Positions 1 to 24,097 are shown, counted from the stretch's first letter. The stretch: 64,000 bases of DNA from Asterias rubens (GCF_902459465.1 NC_047063.1:19309685-19373684); one strand, 5' to 3'. Numbers and translations: made by a program. The notes: generated from the sequence alone by a model not told the origin.

Positions 1-11895
<11,895 letters not shown>

Positions 11896-12007
11896 CGACG
11901 GGTCACGACGACGTGCAACCATGCGCGTAGCGAAATCGCAACTTGGGCCGGTGTGTGTACAGAATGAGACGAAAGGTCTTAATGTTCTTCCTTCTTAAAA
12001 CTTGCAA
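11896..12007 (+). other. SRPK 3' flank / probable 3' UTR start
   Basis: Follows the TGA with no further coding sequence. No convincing nearby poly(A) signal; AATAAA hexamers near 17988 and 18176 would imply a very long UTR, which I cannot confirm. Confidence 0.4.
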
Positions 12008-12362
12008 ACAGGGCCCCATTCCATGGAGCTGGAAAATCACTAAAGAGAAGCTAAGCACAACAAAATTATGCTTACCAAAATAAGGTTACCAGCCAAAATA
12101 CCATGTCGCATGTATTGTCTGCGACTGGTATTCGGCTCCTTTAATACTTAGCAGAAATTTTGAAGCAATATTTTCTGCTGAAGCAGCTTTATGAAATGGG
12201 GATAATTTCATAAAGCTGTAGAAAATAATGTTTAGCAATTTTTTATTTTTGCTTAGCAGAAAGTAGCAGGGAGTCATTCTCAAATCCCATTGGTTTTTTG
12301 ACTGGTACATGTAACACATTTCTGCAATCTTCGGTGCTTGGCAGCTTTATGGAATTTGGCCC
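12008..12362. mobile_element. Foldback element(s), GGGCC...ATTCCATGGAGC type
   Basis: Same family as 2983-3187: GGGCCCCATTCCATGGAGCT at the left and CAGCTTTATGGAATTTGGCCC at the right, with an internal inverted unit (GCAGCTTTATGAAATGGGG / TTTCATAAAGCTGTAG) suggesting two copies joined head to head. Confidence 0.65.
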
Positions 12363-13328
12363 TCATTTATTTAACTAAAAAAAAAGTACTATAGGATGAT
12401 TGTAAATGGCTGGTTACATACATTGTTTAAATTTTAAATCATTGACCAATTCTATGCTTACCAGAGGAGTAGCCCAAATTTGTGTCTATAAGTTTGTTTT
12501 AGGCGCAAATAGAGCTATATTTTGCAGGGAAAATACACTTTTGAATGACATTTTCTCAACGTGTCATGAGAATTTTATTGCTTTTAAACCGGTAATATAT
12601 TTATAATTACGAACCGTGATGTTGTGATTACAGTAAATTATGTTTATGATATGGAGTCCACGGCATAAAAGGCCGACCATAATTTTCGTGGGGGCAACCC
12701 TGGGGGATAGAGTAGAGTGAAAAGGGCTTAAATCCCTTCAACTATGAGTCTTATACATGTACACACATATTCAGATTAGGCAGCAGGCACTATTTTGCTG
12801 TAGCCAGAATTGACAGCTGTGGCTGTTGCTATGGGCCTCCTATGCTTTTTGCAATGTACATGTGACAGCCAAGCCGTAGACAGTACATGTATTTTGAACA
12901 TGGCCTAAGCCCCTAACCCTTCGCTAAGGGACCAGTTCATAGATGTACTAAAGAACGAAGGTTAGCTAAGCACAAATCAAGGTGCTTACCATAAAAATGG
13001 TTGCAATAAAAAAAACCACCATGTCATAATGTACTGTTTGCAACCGCTTTATCTGCTTATTTTTGGTTGCGGGTACAAGCATGTGTAAGTCTCTTTTAGT
13101 AGGAGTGTTGGCTCTTAAAACAGCTGGTGTGGTCTTGACGCTTCGAACAAGGTACTCTGCTCATCTTTAGGTAAAATGTTTAATCACTATTGAAATTGCA
13201 TGGGCCCAGTTGTCCACCTGAACACTATGAATGTATTCATTACAAAGTTTCATAGTTTTTTATTTACCAAGTGCTGGAATAATGATGTCAGACTTAAATT
13301 GCATAAGTAACTTTATTTATATTAAGTG
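12363..13328 (+). other. Non-coding flank
   Basis: I see no gene, RNA or clear repeat structure here, apart from short fragments of the previous foldback family. Confidence 0.4.
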
Positions 13329-13692
13329 TTAAAGGCAGTGGACACTATTGGTTATTACTCAAAATAATTATTAGCATAAAACCTTACTTAGTAATGAGTA
13401 ATGGGGAAAGGTTGCATTGTGAGAAACGGCTCCCTCTGAAGTGAGAAAGAAGTTATCTTCCACGAATTTGCTTTTGAGACCTCGGAATTCGAAATTGAGG
13501 TCGCGAAGTCAAGCATCTGAAAGCACACAACTTTGTGTGACAAGGGTGTTTTTTTCTTTCATTTTTATCTCACAACTTTGACGACCAATTGAGCTCAAAT
13601 TTCCACAGATTTGTTAGTTTATGCATATGTTGAGATACACCAAGTGAGAAGACTGGTCTTTGACAATTACCAAAGGTGTCCAGTGTCTTTAA
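13329..13692 (+). mobile_element. TTAA-ended MITE, family A, copy 3
   Basis: TTAAAGGCAGTGGACACTAT at the left; right end CAGTGTCTTTAA. A small internal deletion around GGTTGCATTGTGAG; 364 bp. Confidence 0.88.
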
Positions 13693-13963
13693 TTTGCCAT
13701 GTTTGTCACTTGAGTACATACATGTATCATACCTCATACATATTGATGAATTACAGCTTGTTTCATCTTGCATTTCTCACTAAGACAACCTTTAAATAAT
13801 TAGTTTGTTAACATGACCGCTAGCTAGTCACTTATTTAAACAGTTCCTAGATATTTACTTGAATGTTGTCAGCCCAGAACCAACATAATATCAACCCCAT
13901 GTTCAATGTCAGTGTGAACAAAGTTGCAAGAGTCAAACTGGCCTGTTTGTCACCAGGCATGCT

Positions 13964-14040
13964 AGGTGGTCAAGTGGTAAGACATGTACTCTGGAATAGG
14001 GGTTTGTGTGGGTTCGATTCCCACCCGAGTATTTTGCCTG
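13964..14040 (+). mobile_element. tRNA-like SINE head
   Basis: A box GTGGTCAAGTGG and B box GGGTTCGATTCCC (about 14010-14022), followed by CGAGTATTTTGCCTGTGG. Shares the post-B-box text with the fragment at 4034-4080. The anticodon arm does not fold properly, so it is a SINE rather than a tRNA gene. Confidence 0.5.
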
Positions 14041-16600
14041 TGGATTTTTTTCCTGCAGCAATGAGTATTCAGGGCCAAATTTCATTGTGCTCCTATCTCA
14101 AAGTTCTGCGTTTGTGATAACCATTCTTTACTTACAAGGCAAGCAAAGTTTCTGCGCTTGCTGTACAAGCAAAGAATGTTTAGTAACATGCAGTATGCAT
14201 GTTACTAAGCAGAAATTCCCTGACAACCTGTAAAACACGCTTGATTTAAGAACGGAATTCCCCGCTTCTCTTAGCGCTGATTCTTTGCTGATTGTATGCA
14301 CGGCCATGACATTCGGCCCAGTGCTTATTATCACACGTCAACCGAAATCAAAGACCAAGTCTTAGGTAATTTTTTCGTAATCTGTATGAAAATTGTCTTC
14401 AACATTTCAATAATTTGTACGTAATCCTTAAAGTGAAGCAATAATTTTAGAAATTTGAATCAGACGAAAACGCTTCAGGCTGTTGGTTATTTTTTCCTTC
14501 TACATGCAATTCTCCTTGTAATGTATATAGGTATATTTATTAACAGCAAAAGTTTTAGTGTTTGCTGTCCTGTAAATTTCAACGATATTCCACACTGGTG
14601 TTGTACATCAAAAATACTGTACATTTTTTCTCAATTTTTGATATTTGATAGTTAGAAGTATTGTTAAATTGTGTGTTTATAACTATTATTAGAAAAAAAG
14701 ACCCAATGTCTGTAGTGACAATAAAACCCACAGTCAAATAAAAATATAATTCATCAGATATTTCCGAGATATATTTATACTACGTTTCTCTGTCATTTAA
14801 AAGTAACAATATTTAATTGGTATTCAAATTCAAATATTGCATCTGTAATCTGAGTCATACGGTGTGCAGATTTGTGAGAAATCAATCAGTAAAGTGTTTT
14901 TATTGTTAAATGAGTTGACATGGATGTAGCTGTTTCAAACTTCTAAACAATCAAAATGACCTAGACCCAATATCATAGAGCTGCTTAAGGGCAGTCTTTG
15001 TATTTACTGCTTTGCTCGGTTCCCATAGCTCTGCTAATCAACCATAAGTACACTAAAAGGCATGCAAACCTTCTGGTGCTTAACTTTTTGCAAATGAATG
15101 ATGTAACGAAGTAAATTCATTATGAACACACAATCTGGTAACATGCACATTTTCACACTACGAGGCTCTTGAGACATGGGACCAGTGTAGCAAGCTGCCA
15201 AATTTGCTTGCTACCATTATGCAGCGCTATGAAGATACTAAGGTTAGTATCAATGTAAAAATTAGGGTTTGGACCGTAGCGGAGTCCCACATGTTTATGA
15301 CAAGGTAACAGACTTTCCGCATCTTATGTCTGCTCACTGCTTTTCACCCCACAGCATTTTTGTCCATGTGGCTGTCTCTCTTACACCATGGAGGTAGTTA
15401 CACTTACATTTTTACTTGGGTGCTGTGTTGTCATTTACCTTTTGAGAAAGGCTCTGCTTGGGTCAAACTTTTTGCAAATGTATTGACTTCTATAAGGCAA
15501 AGTAAAGTCAAAATAATTTACGGGCAAATATCCAGTTCACAGAGAATAATTTTCTATAAAATTATGCTAACAAGAATAAGGTTACCAGCCAAAATATCAT
15601 TCCACTTCTGTAACATGTGACTGGTATCCTGCTCAGTTTTGCTTAGCACCACTTGCTGCTAAATCAGTTGTATGAAAACTGTTCAGGGCACAATTTTGTT
15701 GATCTTCTTAAGAAGAAAATAGTGCTCAACAGTTTTCATCTGAGCAAAAATTATACAGGAAACCAGTTAAAAAATGGTATGTGTATGCACAATAGCCCAA
15801 GTGGATGTCCAGCGTCCACAGGATTATGTGTGAAATGCCGAGCCCAAAACAACACCGGCCCAACCATCATGGTTTGAAGCAATGTGGAACACATCTATAA
15901 AACATGGCACAGTTACATGTTATCAAGCAGAATGTCATCTATTTTGGCCACTTTACTGTTTTTTTTTTAAATGCACAAAGATTCTCAAGATGCAATGCTG
16001 TGTTTTTGCTTAACTATTTTGTTGTGTTTTAACAGCGCTATAAAAACTATGTAATAGCGTTCATCTTGGCAGCTTTGCTTTTTAATTGCACATAGTTTCC
16101 CAAGATGCTTTGAAGTGTTTTTTCTTGGCTATGTGTTTTTGCTTGAACAGCTCATTAAACAGCTCCTTATATAGCTGTATGAAATTGAGATCAGGGGTAA
16201 GAGTTTAAGTAGAGAAGACATGGGCAGTCCTGTCCGATCTATTAAGATTTTTTCTTTCTTTTTCTGATGCTTTTTGAAAACTGACAAAGTTGTATTCCTA
16301 AAATAAGAAGCACATGTGACTACAAACAACAATTTTGTGTACGGCTTATTTATTGCTAGCCTATGTCATACACTAAATAGTTTACATCTCTGACTATGAG
16401 CTAGTCTCAAGTCAAGGCACTCGCACATATCTACACCATCGCGACCTTGTCTTTTTTCATGTTGGCGGTAGTCGGTCCATGTGTGATGTATACATTCTGG
16501 TTTACGCAAGTGCCTTGACTGAAGGCTAATTATTAATTTGCATCACAAGAACGAATTACCTTAAAGGGGCTGGCTCATAGCGTTTTCTCACAAAAATTCA
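14041..16600 (+). other. Non-coding SRPK 3' flank with element debris
   Basis: No gene seen. Contains a 33-bp hairpin at 14178-14210 (GTTTAGTAACATGC and its complement) and scattered pieces of the GGGCCCAATTTCATAGAGC family (about 14965-15060 and 15530-15680). Confidence 0.4.
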
Positions 16601-16680
16601 GTGCATCAATTGAAAGGTTTGACCTCATTGCAATGACCTTTTGCAATGATCACTGCAATTAGCTTTTTCATTTTTTTTCT

Positions 16681-17137
16681 CAGAAGTGGGAATATTTGCC
16701 TATTGTACCCTGTAAAGCACACAAACCTAAGTGCAAAAGTGCAGGATTTGATGCTCATCTGAGCCATGATCATTTGTTTTCTCAGAAGTGGGAATATTTG
16801 CCTATTGTACCCTGTAAAGCACACAAACCTAAGTGCAAAAGTGCAGGATTTGATGCTCATCTGAGCCATGATATTGTGCACCTGAGACTGATTTCATAGA
16901 GATGCTTAAGCACCCCAAAAAAGAAGAAGTCAAAAACAACACAATTATGCTCACCAGAAAAGGGAAACTGATTGTACCCTGTAAAGCACACAAACCTAAG
17001 TGCAAAAGTGCAGGATTTGATGCTCATCTGAGCCATGATATTGTGCACCTGAGACTGATTTCATAGAGATGCTTAAGCACCCCAAAAAAGAAGAAGTCAA
17101 AAACAACACAATTATGCTCACCAGAAAAGGGAAACTT
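16681..17137 (+). repeat. Nested tandem duplication (102-bp and 167-bp units)
   Basis: CAGAAGTGGGAATATTTGCC recurs at 16681 and 16783 (102-bp unit). The block from ATATTGTGCACCTGAG recurs at 16871 and 17038 (167-bp unit). The two units overlap, and an older inverted copy of the core is near 17476-17540. The copies look nearly identical, so at least the last event is recent. Confidence 0.9.
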
Positions 17138-17242
17138 AGCCAAAATACAATGTCGCATGTACAGTGTGTGACTGGTATCCTGCGAAAGCACCAAATTTGT
17201 AAGCAAAATTGTCTGCTTAAGCAGCTCTACTGAATTTTGCCC

Positions 17243-18360
17243 TTGTTGCAGTGTCACCGGAGTGTGGGTTTGAATCCTGGTTCTGACACTTAACTACAAT
17301 TGCTTCTCACCACCTAGGAGTAAATGGGTATGTGCGAGTAGTGTAGAGATGATTGATATGAATTGTAAGCAACCTGTGCTACCAATCAGCTGCTGGTGCT
17401 GCATACTCCTAAGGAGTTGAGATGGTTTTATAGGGGTGCATTCACAGGGGTAAATATAAGCGTCCTGAGAAATATCATGGCTCAGATGAGCATCGGATTC
17501 TGCATTTCAGCACTTAGGTTTGTTAGCGATACAGGGTAAGGAGTTGAGATGGTTTATAGGAGATGTATTTACAGAGGGGTAAATATAATATTACTGTATG
17601 TTATTAGCATCATCAGCATCTTATTCATGGATTTATGCCCTTAAAAAATCTGTTTTTGTTCTTAATAGGCAATACTTTTCAACAAGTTATCAACATGTTA
17701 TAAATAGAACAAAATCAGAGTTGAAAACAATTTGTTTTTTTCTTTGGAATCCTTTGTCGTCAAAAGGAACTTTGGACTAAAGTTATGTCACCCAAGGGTA
17801 CCCTGAATGAGTACCTCCTTTGAAATTCGCAATGGGAGAGGATGGCATTCGATTGGTATACCCCAATTGGAGTTAGACGAGTCTTTAATACGCCCCCCCC
17901 CCCCGTAAAATATCTCTTAATGATATGTTTGTTTTTTTTGTAAATCAGCTGGCTTGAGATTTTTTCTCAGTAATTTGGATATGCAACAAATAAATTACAC
18001 TGTAATGAATGTGAACTACATTTTTTGTAATAATATGCAGAAAATGATGATAATATTATAGATGACAGTACTTGAATGACGTATTATAAAGAGCGCCCTC
18101 TTTGGCGGTCAGTTCTGTTCTGTATATGAAAACTTAATTAATATGAACAATGTTGATGTTGAGAATTTAAATGCAAATAAACCATAACGTCACCATAGTA
18201 GTTATAATCATTGCGTCGTGTTTGTTTGACCTTAAATTTAACCTTTTGTATTATTGTTATTATTAATTTTATTTATTACACTAAACAATACAAAACAAAT
18301 CAGTTACAAAAGTACCCCAAAAAAAAGAACTAGCTAGCTGTCGTATGATGTATATTACTT
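17243..18360 (+). other. Non-coding region
   Basis: SINE B-box remnant at 17252-17285 (GGGTTTGAATCCTGG), a poly-C tract at 17884-17895, and AT-rich DNA with AATAAA near 17988 and 18176. No gene recognised. Confidence 0.4.
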
Positions 18361-18711
18361 CTGGAAATATTGTCGGTTACTAACATGTGAGAAACAAAAC
18401 CACAAAAGTTCATGATGTTTTTACTTGAATAGCATAATAAACAAAAACTGAGGCTGATGACTATAATTTCCTTATTGAAAAGGATTCTGCCATGCCCTTT
18501 TCTTTCTTGTCACAAATAAGTTTAAATACATTTCCCACGAACCCTCAATTTAGTTGTTCTCTCTGTGGCTCTAGCCGAACATGAACTTTCACCTATAGTT
18601 TGTATGTACGCGCATGTGTACCTTGAATATCTGACGTCACACTTTGAGGTTCGAGACATTGAGCGCCTGCATGGTTGGATCATGCCAGATGTACATTATC
18701 TATCTAGTGAA

Positions 18712-19211
18712 CTAAAGGCAGTGGACACTATTTTGTAATTACTCAAAAATTATTTGACCATAAAAACTTACTTGATAACATGCAATGGAGAGCTGTTGAT
18801 AGTATAACACATTGTGAGAAACGGCTCCCTCTGACGTAAGGTAGTTTTCGAGGAAGTAATTTTCCACGAATTTGATTCGAGACCTCAGAATGGGAGACTT
18901 TCTGGGACGATAGAGGGCAGCAGACTTACCGGGTAAATCCATTGTTCTCAGAATTATGCGCATGTTCAGAACTACGTAAACAATGGAAATTTACCCGGTA
19001 TGTCTGCTGCCACCTAGCGTTGGAAAGTCTCCTATTAGATTTGGAGGTCACGAAATCAAGCATCTGAACGCACATAACTTCGTGTGAAAAGTGTTGTTTT
19101 CTTCCGTCATTACGACCTACTGGGCTCAAATCTTCAGGTTTGTTATGTTATGCAAATTTGAGATACACCTAGTGGTAAACAGACTGGTCGTTGACTACCA
19201 ACAGTGTCCAG
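18712..19211 (+). mobile_element. TTAA MITE family A, copy 4, with nested foldback element
   Basis: Family A ends (CTAAAGGCAGTGGACACTAT at the left, CCAACAGTGTCCAG at the right) are interrupted inside the central palindrome by the element at 18891-19036. Confidence 0.8.
18891..19036. mobile_element. Foldback element nested in family A copy 4
   Basis: About 54-bp imperfect inverted ends: GGGAGACTTTCTGGGACGAT...TACCGGGTAAAT against the complement of ATTTACCCGGTATGTCTGCT...GGAAAGTCTCC. It separates the two halves of the GAGACCTCAG palindrome of the host MITE. Confidence 0.75.
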
Positions 19212-19449
19212 CAATGTGTGTTAGATCAGTGCCTTGCTTTCAGCCTAAACTGATGAGAGTTCATTTTATTCCATGTCGTCCACAACCTGCTTTTATCACA
19301 ACGACAGTGCCACCTTTTGTTTTTCAATAGAAAGAACGTGAGAAGGCCAATTTCGTTTTTAAATTGTGGGCGATACCCAACAATGAACGTAAAGACTATG
19401 GACCTAGGGCATATTTTGTTTTGTCTAAAACCATAATTATGGCTTATGG

Positions 19450-19834
19450 TTAAAGACAATGGACACTAGTGGTAATTGTCAAATACCAGTCTTCCCACTT
19501 GGTGTATCTAAACATATGTATAAAATAACAAACCTGTGAAAATTTGAGTTCAATTGGTCGTCGAAGTTGCAAGATATGAATGAAACAAAACCACCCTTGT
19601 CACACCAAGTTGTGTGCTTTCAGATGCTTCATTTCGAGACCTCGAATTCTAAACTTGAGGTCTCGAAATCAAATTCGTGGAAAATTACTTCTTTCTCGAA
19701 AACTACGTCACTTCAGAGGGAGCTGTTTCTCACAATGTTTTATATTATCAACCTCTCCCCATTACTTGTTACCAAGTAAGGTCTTATGCTGCTGATTATT
19801 TTGAGTAATTACCAATAGTGTCCACTGCCTTTAA
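19450..19834 (-). mobile_element. TTAA-ended MITE, family A, copy 5 (reverse)
   Basis: TTAAAGACAATGGACACTAG at the left and AATAGTGTCCACTGCCTTTAA at the right, with the body reversed relative to most copies. The homologous point in block B (near 24028-24042) has no insertion. Confidence 0.9.
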
Positions 19835-19905
19835 GTTAACCTTCCTAATTCGTAAGTTCCAACCCAGCATTCATTCAATGATGACATGACGGTATACAAT
19901 GAAAC

Positions 19906-19911
19906 TTTAAT
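19906..19911 (-). promoter_or_regulatory. Possible poly(A) signal of lectin A
   Basis: ATTAAA on the minus strand about 390 bp after the lectin A stop. The same hexamer in the same context lies at 24098-24103 after lectin B. Weak evidence beyond that conservation. Confidence 0.3.
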
Positions 19912-20295
19912 GGTTTGTTGTTTACTGAATGGAGAGGAAGGTTACTGCAGGTTGCGCCTAACACCAAAACTGTATATTAAAAACCTGATCAATAGTCATC
20001 AACGAAAAGATTATTCGATAAAGCAATCCGTACTCAATTGATCATGTAGTCAATTCGAGTGTTTCTCCTTCTGTACGATAATTTGTCTTTTGTCAGTTGT
20101 TGAAATAAAACAGGTATTTGTCAGCATCCTCACCAGTGACGTCATTGGACTGCAGATAATGCTTCCCGCTGCTCCCGACGCTCGTTGATGAATGAGCGAC
20201 ATCGAGGCTCATCCCGGCACGCTGAGAGCCGCACACGACCACGCCCTTGACCGGTAACTTCTTGGTGACGTGACCGGTCAGGCAGTGGGATGGGA

Positions 20296-20826
20296 TCATG
20301 CGAAGCGGCCGTTGGTGTCTGCTTGCAGGCAGTACAGTAGTGGGTTGGTTGGTGCGACGGCAGGGCGCTGACAGACTACATAGCACATCCCGTCACATTG
20401 TCCGTCATACCAACTGCCATTGCGAGGAAGAATCATCTGCGCACAATCTTCATCCGGGTCACGGCTATTGGGCTCTCCTGGATACCAGTTGAAGAAACTA
20501 CATTCTTCGCCTCCCTCTCCAAGCTGCACCCACTTGCCTTCTTCCTCCCTATCAGTGCAGCCAACCCACACCTTACCTTTTAGGCCTACGACTTTATTAA
20601 CCATCTCAAAGATGAACTGATTATCTGTAAATGACGTAGGAACCGCCAAGCGGCCGCTCATATCGGTACAGGTTTTGACCGCGTCATCAAAGGTCATTTT
20701 CTCCATCACTGACTTGTAGCATGACTCGCCAAGTAATACCCACTCAGAGGGGCAGATCAAACCTTCATTGCAGCTCGATACCACGAAATAAAAGGCAACT
20801 GCGAACAGAAGAACTAAGGTCTTCAT
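20296..20826 (-). CDS. Secreted C-type lectin, single-exon (lectin A)
   Basis: A 176-residue secreted protein made of a signal peptide and one C-type lectin domain, probably binding sugars extracellularly. The Met at 20824-20826 is chosen because MKT-L/F-VLL is shared by all paralogues; an upstream in-frame Met (20862) is not. Seen: hydrophobic signal segment ending near SSC, then CPSEW, CYKS, KTC, the WVGCTD core, WYPGEPN (an EPN motif, which in this family usually goes with mannose-type Ca-dependent binding), WYDGQC in the WND position, MCYVVC, and a short tail with an extra Cys (LLYCLQAD). No intron interrupts signal peptide or domain. Nearest relatives are at 24501, 26961 and 41193 on the same strand. 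Exact ligand unknown. Confidence 0.92.
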   Translation of the reverse strand: MKTLVLLFAVAFYFVVSSCNEGLICPSEWVLLGESCYKSVMEKMTFDDAVKTCTDMSGRLAVPTSFTDNQFIFEMVNKVVGLKGKVWVGCTDREEEGKWVQLGEGGEECSFFNWYPGEPNSRDPDEDCAQMILPRNGSWYDGQCDGMCYVVCQRPAVAPTNPLLYCLQADTNGRFA

Positions 20827-21362
20827 GATTGACTTCAAAATTAATGCGAACAAGAAGTGCAAGCCTCTGTTTGCGATAAATCGACTATTGCTAGGCTCGC
20901 TAAAAAACTCAAACTTGCTTGACCAACGCTTTGCTTGACACTATGGTACCATCAGGTAATAGTGGAATAAGAATAAGCATCCAACCCTTTCAAGCTCTGC
21001 GTCATGTTGCTATGGAGATCTTATTCTGTTCTTCATAAGGACTTCTTTTGATAATCAGTCCACAGGTTACTCAAAAAAATACTATATATAACACAAACAT
21101 TACAAACAATTACCGGTAACTGTTTTTGTGTTGCACAGCAGAGTGGGTGAATGCAATTGTATCTTGCAGGAACAGGGTGGCCTTGATTGACGGCATAGAT
21201 CGATAGCCAGGGTCCCTTGATACCAAATTTACAAGCGTGGATTGGTTTATTGTTATCACAGTGCGTGACTGATTTTGTGAGCTTTCACACTAAAAAAAAA
21301 ACTACAACCCTTGTGCGCCATGAGAGTGCACACATCACTGGTAACCCAATGCACAATATTGA

Positions 21363-21757
21363 TTAAAGGTAGTGGACACTATTGGTATTTACTCAAAATA
21401 ATTATTAGCATAAAACCTTTCTTGGTGACGAGTAATGGGGAGAGGTTGATGGTATAAAACATTGTGAGAAACGGCTCCCTCTGAAGTGACATAGATTTCG
21501 AGAAAGAAGTAATTTTCCCCAATTTGATTTCGAGACCTCAAATTTAGAACTATGAGGTCTCGAAATCAACCATCTAAATGCACACAACTTCGTGTGACAA
21601 GGGTGTTTTTTTCTTTCATTATTATCTCGCAAGTTCGATGACCGATTTGGCTCAAATAATCTGCACAGGTTTGTTATTTTATGCATATGTTGAGTTTAGA
21701 TACACCAACTGTGAAGGCTAGTCTTTGACAATTACCAATAGTGTCCACTGCCTTTAA
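21363..21757 (+). mobile_element. TTAA-ended MITE, family A, copy 6
   Basis: TTAAAGGTAGTGGACACTAT at the left, AATAGTGTCCACTGCCTTTAA at the right; 395 bp, both ends well preserved. Confidence 0.92.
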
Positions 21758-22290
21758 CCAGCCCAATAAAATTAGTTCCAGCGGAATCTTTACGTAATTG
21801 GTGCGTCCCCCAAGCCTTTTCCTACACTCGAAACAGCCATTGCCCACTATATTGTAGGCCTATGCAATGTCGTAGGGAAAAAACGGGGGGAAAAATAACG
21901 AAACGAATCAGATTCAGAATGGTAAATGCACGAGGCAATTCTAGATGATGTTCCTTCTGTAAATACTGTCTCCAAACATCGTAAATCTGCTGCTACTACT
22001 ACTGAGATAAATTATTAAATAAATGAATGATGGCGACTTGTCAACTCATTGTATTGACCCCTTGCACGCGCGAGCGTTACACGCGGCGACTGATGCCACG
22101 CTCATCATGTCGGTGGGCAGTTAGGTTTACGTCACGTGCAAAACCTGAATTAACGCCGCGTCGCCTAAAATGCGCACTTCACTGCATAACGCACAGCATA
22201 CTCTATGCATAGAGTTATAATATGAAAACGCACAGTGAAATTGGCTCACCAGTATCATTCAAGATTTTTCTGATGATGACGTCAGGTAAA
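21758..22290 (+). other. Non-coding spacer
   Basis: No gene seen. A GC-richer patch at 22060-22200 contains ACGCGCGAGCG and TTACGTCACGTGC but no interpretable structure. Confidence 0.35.
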
Positions 22291-22291
22291 A

Positions 22292-22455
22292 TGGTCAATA
22301 GACCTTATGCACATGACGTCATTTTAGTACGGCGCCCTCGCCTTGAGGTCAAAAGGGGGTTGTTGATTGGCCAATCTATGTGCGTTTCGATTGTTTCGTC
22401 ACCGTTTGACCTCAAAGATGGCGGCTGGATGACGTCAATGCATAAGGTCTATAGC
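22292..22455. mobile_element. Foldback element with ATAGACCTTATGCA ends
   Basis: AATAGACCTTATGCACATGACGTCAT (22291-22316) is mirrored by ATGACGTCAATGCATAAGGTCTATAG (22429-22454). About 160 bp, non-coding, with CRE-like TGACGTCA in each arm. Confidence 0.75.
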
Positions 22456-23026
22456 TCCCTTTTTAAATTTACCCTTCCATTTGCAAATGAGACCCTTTTT
22501 CTAATTATAGCCCACCCTCCCCCAGCTCCATGAATATTATGGCAACCCCTGTGCGAGGGTGGATTGGCCCTATTAAATGGTCTACCCTTCCCCTTGCTTG
22601 ATGGAATGTCGGCGTAGAATCATCATGCTCCGATCTATGCTTGTATTGGATCATCAGAGGCACAATCCAATCACCTAGCTGCAGGTATGATGTCAATCTT
22701 GAGATATTGTCGGTTACTAACATGTGAGAAAACAAAACCAATGCGTTACAAATTAACTCCCAAATCATGCAAAGTTCATGATTTGTTAAACTTCAACATC
22801 AAACTGACGCTAAAAACTCTCCTTATTTAAAAGAATGCTGCCACGCCCTTTTCTTGCTCTCTTCCAACAGCTACAAATATACTGTTTATTCACTGTGTAT
22901 TGTTTAAAATAACTTTAAAATTATTAATTTTTACATTAAAGTGGTATTAACGTCATTATAGCAGGCATGTGGCTAGCTGTACAAGGAAGTATGAACTCTC
23001 ACTTGTAGTTTAGCCTGACTGTTTGC

Positions 23027-23220
23027 CAAATTTGCTTAGCATGACATTTCTTCCTTGATGAAAACAGGATTGCCAACAAAATTTCTACGTGATTTTCAGG
23101 ATAAGCAACAATATGCAACAAATGGGCATATGGCTGGTGATCCTGTTTTTATATCAAGGAAGAAGTTTCATGTTTAGCAAATTTATTGTTGTGCTTAGCA
23201 GCTCTATGAAATTGGCCCGG
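23027..23220. mobile_element. Foldback element, GGGCCAATTTCATAGAGC family
   Basis: Right end GCTTAGCAGCTCTATGAAAT then TGGCCC. Inner arms CTTCCTTGATGAAAACAGGA and the complement of TCCTGTTTTTATATCAAGGA form a strong hairpin. Confidence 0.7.
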
Positions 23221-23603
23221 TTGGATCCCGCCAGATGTATATGATGTGCATTTCTCTAGTGAATTAAACAACACTGTGCTAACATTATGCACGCTGCATG
23301 CAGACGATCGAATCTGCATGTTGAAAAACTGCCTCGGATCAACCAAAATGAATGGAAAGCTTACGTCACTGCACGTTTATCCAATGAAATCATAGGCATG
23401 TGAGTCATCTCAGTGCCTTGCTTTCAGTCTAAACTGATGAGAGTTCATAGTCCTTGTCGTCCACAACATGCTTTTATCACGACGACGACTTGCCACCTTT
23501 TATTATAATCTTTATAATAATATTATTATAAAATAATATGTACAATTTTGGGGTGTATGTTTTATGCATGCATTCAGTAGAAAAGACAGTGAACGTGTGA
23601 TGA

Positions 23604-24028
23604 GACCAATTATGGGCGATACCGAACTAGGAAAATAAAGTCTATAATAGACCCAGTGTATATCTTTTGTTTTGTCTCAAACCGTGTCCATGATTATGGT
23701 AGGCCAATTTTGTTTTAAATTATGGGCGATACCGAACTAGGAAAGTAAAGTCTATAATAGACCAAGTGTATCTTTTGTTTTGTCTCAAACCGTGTCCATG
23801 ATTATGGTAGGCCAATTTTGTTTTAAATTATGGGCGATACCGAACTAGGAAAGTAAAGTCTATAATAGACCCAGTGTATCTTTTGTTTTGTCTCAAACCG
23901 TGTCCATGATTATGGTAGGTCAATTTTGTTTTAAATTATGGGCGATACCGAACTAGGAAAGTAAAGTCTATAATAGACCCAGTGTATCTTTTGTTTTGTC
24001 TCAAACCGTGTCCATGATTATGGTTTAT
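23604..24028 (+). repeat. Minisatellite, about 108-bp unit, four copies
   Basis: TATGGGCGATACCGAACTAG recurs at 23611, 23721, 23829 and 23937 (spacing 110, 108, 108). Block A has only one, diverged, copy (near 19369), so the expansion is specific to block B, in the 3' flank of lectin B. Confidence 0.92.
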
Positions 24029-24097
24029 GAAAATGTTAACCTTCCAAATTTGTAAGTTTCAACACAACATGGACGACGTAATGTCATACAATGGAAC

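Larger units (their letters stand above)
18360..21060. repeat. Lectin segmental duplication, block A
   Basis: Shares ordered stretches with 22690-25320: ATATTGTCGGTTACTAACAT, CAGTGCCTTGCTTTCAG, GTCGTCCACAAC, the GGGCGATACC phrase, the lectin CDS and its upstream TGCGTCATGTTGC. The blocks are offset by about 4.2 kb. Block A contains two family A MITEs that block B lacks. Confidence 0.8.

Noticed and set aside
16606..17257. Repeated minus-strand ORFs starting MHNIMAQMSIKSC
   Set aside because: They come from the tandem duplications and have no codon structure or homology I can recognise.
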